DNA of 40,617 nucleotides from an uncultured Eubacterium sp. (GTDB taxonomy: Bacteria; Bacillota; Clostridia; Lachnospirales; Lachnospiraceae): contig CAMUPC010000010.1 of assembly GCA_947090545.1 (NCBI GenBank), positions 1-40,617 of the forward strand, written 5' to 3'. How positions within the stretch are numbered: position 1 is the stretch's first letter; every line of letters begins with the position of its first letter. Of the stretch, positions 36,001 through 40,617 are shown one piece after another. The notes beneath the pieces were generated by a model. That model saw only the letters and a list, made by a program, of their open reading frames with translations. It had not been told where the DNA came from and did not search any database. Position numbers and translations under genes: made by a program.

Positions 36001-37999
36001 GCAGCTCGGGCGGCTTGTACACGCGATGTACAAAGCGATGTGGTATGAAAAGCTGGATTATCCGGTCAGCCGCTACAACACCGACCGCCTGTGTGATTTT
36101 CTGCTGCTCTATAAAAAAGTGCAGGCGCAAAAGCCGGGACGCAATGCCATCCTTTATGAGCTGATGCAGCAGTCCGTCTTAGGCAGGGTCAAGCTGCCGC
36201 AGAAAAAAGAAAAGACGCAGTTAGACGCCGTCAAGGAACACCTTGCTGTTATGGCGAAGGAGTGCGGCTACGATTATCATATGCAGCTATGGATGCCGGT
36301 ACTGCCCGGGCAGATTTATTTGCAGGAATTTGCGGAGCATCAAAACCACTGTTATAAAGACGGGCATTGGCAGCCGCAAAACGGTGCCTGGAGCTTAGAA
36401 ATCGTCGCCGGTAAGATCGACGACCCTGCAAACCAAAGCCAGGTGCCGCTATTTTTGGATTTTGCGAAAACAGGCCATCTTGCGGTATTCGGGAGTATCG
36501 TAAGCGGTAAAAGTACGATGCTGCAATCGATTGTTTATGCGCTGGTCCATCGTTTTACACCGGAGTGGATTACGATTTACGCCTTGGATTTCAGCAGCAA
36601 AATGATGGCGGCGTTTGAAGCAGCGCCGCATGTCGGCGGTGTGATGTACGAAAACGACCTGGATAAGATCAGCAAGTTTTTCAATATGATCGGAGAGGAA
36701 TTAAAGGAGCGCAAGGCACTGCTGCGCGGCGGCAATTACAGCCAGTATGTGCAGAAAAACGGCGTTGTTATGCCTGCGGTCGCTATTTTTATCGACAACT
36801 ATGCTTCGTTTAAGGAAAAGACCGGCGAGCAGTATGAGGAAATGCTCATTACACTTTCCAAGGAAGGCGTCAGCCAGGGTATTTTTCTGGTACTGTCGGG
36901 CGGCAGCATCGGTATGAACGACGTGACGAGCAGAGTGTGTGAAAATATTTCCACAGCGTACTGTCTGCAATTGCAGGAAAAATATGAATATACAGACATT
37001 TTGCATACAAATCAAATCGAGGTTATGCCGGAAAGCGGCATCAAAGGCAGAGGGCTGGTCGATTACGAAGGGCGCATCCTGGAATTTCAGGCGGTACTGG
37101 CGCTTCGTGCCGAAAACGACTATGAGCGTATGGAGCTGATACGCGCGCAGTGCGAGGAACTAAAACGCGCCTGGACGGGCAAACCGGCAAGGCAAGTACC
37201 GGAGATTCCGAAAAAACCAGTATGGTCTGCGTTTCATCTGCTGGACGATTACAAAAAGCGTTTGGCAGACCAAAACCTGCTTCCGGTCGGCTATGATATG
37301 GCAAATGCACAGGTGTACGGTATCCCGCTGCGGCGGACTTACTGCTATACCGCTTACGGCGCCGCACGTTCCGGTAAGACCAATTTCTTAAAGGTGTGCT
37401 TGCAGGCTGCGATGGAAAAGCAGGGGTCGCATGTCTGTGTCATTGACAGTGAAGCACAGGAATTTCACAGTTATGCGGGCACAGGCATTGCCTATGTGGA
37501 AAACGACAAAGGGCTGTATGAGTTTTTTACACAGCTTCTGCCGGTATTTAAGGAACGCAATCAGAACAAGCGGATGCTGCAAAGCAACGATATGGAAGAA
37601 GATGAGATCTATGAGGCAATGTCGCACTACGAGCCATATTTTATTTTTATCGCAGACTTAAAGCAGCTCGTACAGCTTGTGAACGGCTCCGAATATGAAA
37701 TGAAAGGCTTTTTCAAAAATATTCTTGAAAAAGGAAGTATGCACAGCATTTACTTTTTCAGTGCTGTTTCGTCCAAAGACCATCAGGAAATCTTTGGCGA
37801 CGAGCTGTATGATACGTTTACCGGATATAAGACGGGCGTCCATTTCGGCGGAAATACGGCGGACAACCGGATACTGAATTTTGAATACCTGCCGTATATG
37901 GAACAGACAAAAGTACTTCCGCCTGGCGTAGGCTGCCTGCCGGATGCGGCGTCACAGGCGGATACGGCAAAAATCGTCGTGCCGCTTGCCAGGAGGTAG
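33011..37999 (+). CDS. essC: Type VII secretion ATPase EssC (FtsK/SpoIIIE family)
   Basis: A 1662-residue membrane ATPase that drives export of WXG100 substrates. The N-terminus has two FHA-like domains (about 1-90 and 105-185; SRRHAAFVRDG, NNSLNGTYVN), then two membrane segments (about 265-310) and three P-loop domains. D1 is intact: GTTGSGKS (718-725) with Walker B LFIIIDEFAE. D2 has GSIVSGKS (1161-1168) and a weaker FIDNYA. D3 has GAARSGKT (1450-1457) and FIFIADLKQ, without the usual acidic pair. This pattern matches T7SSb EssC, where D1 is the main ATPase. The start at 33011 has GGAGG at 32995-32999, overlapping the small upstream gene's end. Confidence 0.95.
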   Translation: MNIILSVYSKDAFREYQLPSVNNADYTLTLRSDFFHLKKNTSIYMEIMSSVWSFKRDKGYSIRRDGSAYEGCALADRDVLNLYIEDEKEIVIIVKYVDSLFHAYEKFSLAGVSQITIGEQADNDISYDYMKLVSRRHAAFVRDGASFKLVNNSLNGTYVNSYRVDQERLLSPGACIDIMGLRMIYLGGCLAVDTRGSRARINTRKLKGMPKRQAAAQQKRETTVLSHGKTVYHRSPRTIYEPEPGEIEIEAPPQQEKETPQPLLLTIGPSFTMTLPMIAGCVLMMSPSGGSSALSMYSGLVMSVSSAFLGVFWAVANMRQHKKQEADKQKVRFERYSEYLLEKTEEIKARYENASRSLFELYPKAADCLAYDESQGLLWNRNPTHRDYLKHRLGMGNVPFQISIQAPKEKFSLYRDELADKPRFIKENYDVLYDVPVVLDLAAHPLIGIVGGPGKAGAIELAKLITAQVAANNCYTDVKLGFFYDSETSNEEKEWEFFRWLPHVWSEDKKTRFCAANAEQASDVFYELTKVFRTRLEEENELSVGEKQLPKPYYLLFISDLKILEGELIARYIFDKDRAAGLTACILAERYEDLPNACDFVIENTARFQGMYDVSTGEEHGQRIQFDQIDSFYLERFCRHLATLKVQEMEKGGEIPNALTFFEMLGVASPKEIPVRELWAKNRTYDNIKGMIGAKAGGVPCYLDVHEKYHGPHGLVAGTTGSGKSETLQTYMLALAVNYSPDDIGFFIIDYKGGGMANLFDGLPHMVGSISNLSGNQVRRAMISIKSENRRRQRVFTEHGVNNINLYTKLYKNGEASLPVPHLFIIIDEFAELKREEPDFMRELISVAQVGRSLGVHMILATQKPSGTVDDNIWSNSKFRLCLRVQDRQDSADMLHKPDAAYITQAGRCYLQVGNDEVYELFQSGYSGAAYEENVNLGNTELAKLLSLNGTVEMTGSSAKLSQKQQVELLWLEQLARCMDLAAKAAKITLEECQNKQQLGRLVHAMYKAMWYEKLDYPVSRYNTDRLCDFLLLYKKVQAQKPGRNAILYELMQQSVLGRVKLPQKKEKTQLDAVKEHLAVMAKECGYDYHMQLWMPVLPGQIYLQEFAEHQNHCYKDGHWQPQNGAWSLEIVAGKIDDPANQSQVPLFLDFAKTGHLAVFGSIVSGKSTMLQSIVYALVHRFTPEWITIYALDFSSKMMAAFEAAPHVGGVMYENDLDKISKFFNMIGEELKERKALLRGGNYSQYVQKNGVVMPAVAIFIDNYASFKEKTGEQYEEMLITLSKEGVSQGIFLVLSGGSIGMNDVTSRVCENISTAYCLQLQEKYEYTDILHTNQIEVMPESGIKGRGLVDYEGRILEFQAVLALRAENDYERMELIRAQCEELKRAWTGKPARQVPEIPKKPVWSAFHLLDDYKKRLADQNLLPVGYDMANAQVYGIPLRRTYCYTAYGAARSGKTNFLKVCLQAAMEKQGSHVCVIDSEAQEFHSYAGTGIAYVENDKGLYEFFTQLLPVFKERNQNKRMLQSNDMEEDEIYEAMSHYEPYFIFIADLKQLVQLVNGSEYEMKGFFKNILEKGSMHSIYFFSAVSSKDHQEIFGDELYDTFTGYKTGVHFGGNTADNRILNFEYLPYMEQTKVLPPGVGCLPDAASQADTAKIVVPLARR

Positions 38000-38005
38000 A
38001 AGGCA

Positions 38006-38767
38006 TTGGTTACAATGATGATCTATGGCGCAAGGCGCAGGGAAGCAGAGGATTTCGGAAGGCTTGCCAAAGACCTGTTTGCCTATCTGTCCGAAGAAGA
38101 GCTCAGGCTGCACTGCTTTTGTGCGCTGGATGAGGTAAAAAAATTTTTGTCAGAAGGCACGCTGCTGGATTTTGCGTGCATCGGCGTGACAGGCAGGGAG
38201 GAAATTGCGCTGCTGCACCAGATCCGCCGCTTGTATACGCAGGCACAGCTTCTGCTCGTGGCGGACGCGGCAGTCTCTCCCATGGAATATTTAACGCCCG
38301 CTGTCCGCGCGGCTTCCCTGCTGCTGTATCCGTATAAGGAACAGCAAAAACAGCAGGTGCTTCGTGCATTTTTAAAAAGCTGCTTAATGGACAGAGAGCA
38401 GGGCGCTGCGATGGAAAAGGATTTCCTTGTCATTGAAAACCGTGAGGGCAGGACGGCGATCCCATTTCGCCAGATCTATTATATCGAAGTACGGGAGCGG
38501 AAAATTTTTATTAGAATCCGCAATCAGGAATACAGCAAGTACGATTCGATGGAGCATATGCTTTTGCAGCTTCCGGGCGTATTTGTACGCTGCCACAGGA
38601 GCTTTGCGTTTAATACGCAGCATCTGGACAAAATCCGCCTGTCGGAAAACACGGTCTATTTAGAGCACGGCATCACAATCCCGCTGTCAAGAAGCTATAA
38701 ATCCGCAGTAAAGGAGTACCTGTATGGAAGAAGCGATGGGCATTCGCACAATGGAAAGCTGCTATGA
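38006..38767 (+). CDS. LytTR-type DNA-binding regulator with degenerate receiver
   Basis: A 253-residue protein. The C-terminal half (about 140-245) is a LytTR domain: FLVIENREGRTAIPFRQIYY, then EVRERKIFIRI, FVRCHRSFAFN and IPLSRSYKSAVKEYL. The N-terminal 120 residues look like a receiver, but DFACIGVTG stands where the phosphorylated aspartate should be and the acidic pair and lysine are also missing. It is therefore unlikely to be controlled by a histidine kinase. The start is TTG at 38006 with AGGAGG nine bases upstream; the ATG at 38015 is too far from it. It probably regulates the secretion operon in which it lies. Confidence 0.8.
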   Translation: MVTMMIYGARRREAEDFGRLAKDLFAYLSEEELRLHCFCALDEVKKFLSEGTLLDFACIGVTGREEIALLHQIRRLYTQAQLLLVADAAVSPMEYLTPAVRAASLLLYPYKEQQKQQVLRAFLKSCLMDREQGAAMEKDFLVIENREGRTAIPFRQIYYIEVRERKIFIRIRNQEYSKYDSMEHMLLQLPGVFVRCHRSFAFNTQHLDKIRLSENTVYLEHGITIPLSRSYKSAVKEYLYGRSDGHSHNGKLL

Positions 38768-39380
38768 GATCTACTATATGAAAGAGGACGCCTTCAAGCT
38801 GCTGCTTGCCGGGCTTGGACAGACGCAGTGGTACGGGCTGTTTTCCAGGGAAGGGCAGGAGAAAAAACGCACAAACCGCATTTTGGCAGAACTGTATCAA
38901 AGCGGCGTCATTGACTGGGACGGAGCAGGCGCGGCAGTCAGAGCGCCTTACGCACAGATGTTTTCCGCAATGCTGGAGAAAAAATCGTGCGTGACGATAC
39001 AATCTCCTGTCCTGCTTTCCCCGCTGCGTTGCTGCTATCTCTCCGCGGCAGACGCCGTCCTGACGCAGAAAAGCCAGCGAGAGGAACGTACGCTTGGAAT
39101 CACGCTGCTGTCCGCACAGGGATTTGCCCGCCTGCTGGAAGAAGAATGCAAAAGGCTGGAAACCGGAGAAAGCTGCCTGCTTTCCTGCCGCAGCAGCCAG
39201 ACCGGGCAGGCATTTCAAAAGCTTTTGATCCGCCGCGACGGGCTGCGCGCCTACCAGGTGGAAATAAAGGCGGCAAGCGGTGTGAAAGCAAGCCTGCGCT
39301 GGATGCAGGAGGAATTTGCGGACAGGCTTTGCAGGCTGCTGTACGAAAATGGATGCTCCGTTGGCAACAGCGAGGCATAG
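38724..39380 (+). CDS. Uncharacterised protein of the T7SS operon
   Basis: A 218-residue soluble protein I cannot assign to a family. It overlaps the LytTR gene by 44 bases, and AAGGAG lies inside that gene just before its start, so translation is coupled. The sequence mixes helices and likely strands (FKLLLAGLGQTQWYGLFSRE, ITLLSAQGFARLLEEECKRL). General size and place between regulator and EsaB genes recall chaperone-like EspG-type proteins of ESX systems, but I see no firm motif, and this is speculation. Confidence 0.7.
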   Translation: MEEAMGIRTMESCYEIYYMKEDAFKLLLAGLGQTQWYGLFSREGQEKKRTNRILAELYQSGVIDWDGAGAAVRAPYAQMFSAMLEKKSCVTIQSPVLLSPLRCCYLSAADAVLTQKSQREERTLGITLLSAQGFARLLEEECKRLETGESCLLSCRSSQTGQAFQKLLIRRDGLRAYQVEIKAASGVKASLRWMQEEFADRLCRLLYENGCSVGNSEA

Positions 39381-39416
39381 AAAAATAACAAAAAACAGGC
39401 AGGAGGAAAGCAGCCA

Positions 39417-39665
39417 ATGATTTTGGCAGATATTTATATCCCGGCAGTTGATGCCAATTATGACTTTATGCTGGATGAAAATGTACCTGTCATACAGGTG
39501 ATGGAGGAGATCAGCGAAATGATTTCCAAAAAAGTAAAAGAAAAAAAGCCGGAGCAGATCACAGATTTTGTACTGTATTCGATGGACACAGGCACGCTGC
39601 TTGACCAGAATCTAAGCCTGTATGCCAATGGAATCCATGATGGGAGCCGCTTGATTTTTGTATAA
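39417..39665 (+). CDS. esaB: EsaB/YukD ubiquitin-like T7SS protein
   Basis: An 82-residue protein with the YukD/EsaB ubiquitin-like pattern: ILADIYIPAVDANYDFMLDE at the start, a central helix (VMEEISEMISKKVKE) and LLDQNLSLYANGIHDGSRLI at the end. It lacks a C-terminal Gly-Gly, as in other EsaB proteins, so it is not a conjugated modifier. It is a core cytoplasmic component of T7SSb and is thought to act on EssC function or effector levels. AGGAGGAAAG precedes the start. Confidence 0.9.
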   Translation: MILADIYIPAVDANYDFMLDENVPVIQVMEEISEMISKKVKEKKPEQITDFVLYSMDTGTLLDQNLSLYANGIHDGSRLIFV

Positions 39666-39726
39666 TATGTGCCGTCTGGACATACAGACATGCCAAATAA
39701 GACAAGACTGCTCCAAGATCAGAAAG

Positions 39727-39738
39727 AACTGGTATAGT
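39727..39738 (+). promoter_or_regulatory. Possible internal extended -10 promoter before the substrate genes
   Basis: The 140-bp gap between esaB and the next gene is the largest inside the operon. It contains CTGGTATAGT, an extended -10 form (TGG before TATAGT at 39733-39738), without a clear -35 box. It would allow extra expression of the two small downstream genes. Confidence 0.3.
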
Positions 39739-39805
39739 AGGTATCAGCAGGGGGACAAAGAAAAAAGAAAAAGAAATCGCACCGAAGGGTGCCGGAGGGC
39801 GGCGA

Positions 39806-40150
39806 ATGGAAGCAGAGGTACAACTAAAACAGCTAAAGCGTCTGGCACAGGAGCTGGCGCAGTGTGGAAAGAAGCTTTCGTCGGAAACCAGCCGTCTGGA
39901 CGCTCTGTGTGAAAGCCAAAAGAACCAGCCGGAATTTTACCAGACACTGTGCGCGCAGGCAGGTTTTTTAAAAAAGCAGGCGGGTTTGTGCAAAGATCTG
40001 GCGGCTGTGCTGGAACATGCCGGATACTTGTATGAAAAGACCGAAGAGGAGATTATACAGGCGGCAGAAGCAAACGGGCGGCGCCAGGAGGAGACGCTGC
40101 GTGCTGTAAGCCTGGCGGGGACAGCGTCGATTCCTGTGACATTAAAGTAA
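39806..40150 (+). CDS. Small helical protein, probable WXG100-like partner
   Basis: A 114-residue, mostly helical protein with two long helices (about 2-50 and 55-95) and no WXG motif. At the turn it has ESQKNQPEFYQTLCAQAGFL. The size and position 14 bp before a WXG100 gene are those of a heterodimer partner or a LXG-associated helical adaptor. GGAGGGCGG precedes the start. No enzyme motif is present. Confidence 0.7.
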   Translation: MEAEVQLKQLKRLAQELAQCGKKLSSETSRLDALCESQKNQPEFYQTLCAQAGFLKKQAGLCKDLAAVLEHAGYLYEKTEEEIIQAAEANGRRQEETLRAVSLAGTASIPVTLK

Positions 40151-40164
40151 AGGGAGAAGCTGCG

Positions 40165-40467
40165 ATGGCAGATAAAATCAGAATCAATACGGGCAGGCTG
40201 GGAGCGGACGCTGAACAGATCAAAAGCTGTATCCGTGCAATTGAAAAGGAAGTAGAAGAGATTAGGGTGAGTGCGGGGGAGTTGGAGCCGATGTGGGAAG
40301 GTGCTGGCAAGGAGGCGTTTTGGAAGGGGTTTCGGGAGGATCTGGGGATTGTGGATGCTGTGGTAAAGGGGATGCAGGAGCTTTGTGATTATGATAGGAA
40401 TGCGAAGGTGCAGTATGAGAAGTGTGGGAAGAAGATTGGGGTGCTTGTGGGGGATTTGAAGGTGTAG
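40165..40467 (+). CDS. WXG100-family secretion substrate
   Basis: A 100-residue ESAT-6-like protein with two helices joined by the WEG turn in LEPMWEGAGKEAFW, the WXG motif near residue 43. Such proteins are exported by EssC as dimers. GGGAGAAG precedes the start. It is the last gene of the operon in the window; no terminator is seen before repeat copy 8. Codon use changes inside the gene: the first 100 bases have ordinary C content, while the last 90 codons' third positions contain almost no C. Confidence 0.9.
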   Translation: MADKIRINTGRLGADAEQIKSCIRAIEKEVEEIRVSAGELEPMWEGAGKEAFWKGFREDLGIVDAVVKGMQELCDYDRNAKVQYEKCGKKIGVLVGDLKV

Positions 40468-40501
40468 AGCTTTTTTGGTGGTGGGGGGATTTTTGTGGGA
40501 G

Positions 40502-40617
40502 GGACGCTGGGAGAGGGGATGGGCACGCCCTGGCTGCGTCCGTTCCAGAAGGTTAAGAAGTACTAGGCATCCTGCGGGGACGCTGTGGCACCGTCCGGGC
40601 GCGGCACCTAGTTCGCC
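40502..40617 (+). repeat. Palindromic element copy 8 (cut by window end), subtype A
   Basis: A forward copy begins with GGACGCTGGGAGAGGGGA, continues through the arm to 40560 and enters the conserved core (GTGGCACCGTCCGGGCGCGG) before the window ends. The arm matches copy 1 as reverse complement with one difference. Confidence 0.88.

Noticed and set aside
39658..39912. Open frame of 84 codons overlapping esaB's end and the helical protein gene
   Set aside because: No ribosome binding site, cysteine/arginine-rich composition and out of frame with the well-supported gene at 39806.

Overview
The window looks like chromosomal DNA of a gut-type Lachnospiraceae (Clostridia) bacterium. Strong AGGAGG-type ribosome binding sites, frequent TTG and GTG starts, RpiR regulators, DUF4179-type sigma/anti-sigma pairs, Rpn-like nucleases and a Firmicutes type VII secretion locus all fit this. 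The assignment rests on gene content and protein style, not on a marker gene.

Layout. 1-1745: the end of a palindromic repeat, then an AAA-ATPase/PD-(D/E)XK protein. 1761-7312: an RpiR regulator followed by a beta-glucoside PTS operon (IIB, IIC, IIA, GH1 6-phospho-beta-glucosidase, cytoplasmic GH5 glucanase). 7313-9126: repeat elements around a broken Rpn-type nuclease gene. 9127-15853 (minus strand): a sialic acid catabolic operon transcribed nanE, nanA, SSS transporter, nanQ, ROK kinase, RpiR regulator, nagA. It carries N-acetylneuraminate to glucosamine-6-phosphate. 16115-23169 (plus, divergent): two large hybrid histidine kinases and a solute-binding lipoprotein with no permease genes. 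23313-24903: an ECF sigma factor and its DUF4179 membrane partner. 25058-26344: an intact Rpn nuclease gene between repeat elements. 26430-28580: a GH3 glycosidase. 29083-40467: a type VII secretion (T7SSb-like) operon with a secreted Ig-like protein, a receptor Ser/Thr kinase with a solute-binding-like ectodomain, an FHA/pseudokinase protein, a one-TM small protein, EssC, a LytTR regulator, an unknown protein, an EsaB ubiquitin-like protein, a helical protein and a WXG100 protein. 40502-40617: the start of another repeat element.

The main novelty candidate is a family of about 245-bp palindromic elements: three full copies, one copy cut by the window end, one half at the window start, one internally deleted copy and two solo ends. 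Arms differ strongly between copies but stay complementary within each copy. One end (GGACGCTGG) is distinguishable from the other (CCGGCTGGTT). DNA just outside the GGACGCTGG end is strongly C-depleted on the element's forward strand whatever the direction of the neighbouring gene; the GH3 gene shows opposite skews at its two ends. Elements adjoin all three PD-(D/E)XK loci in the window. A second candidate is the T7SS operon, which pairs a ligand-binding-like receptor kinase with two FHA-containing proteins.
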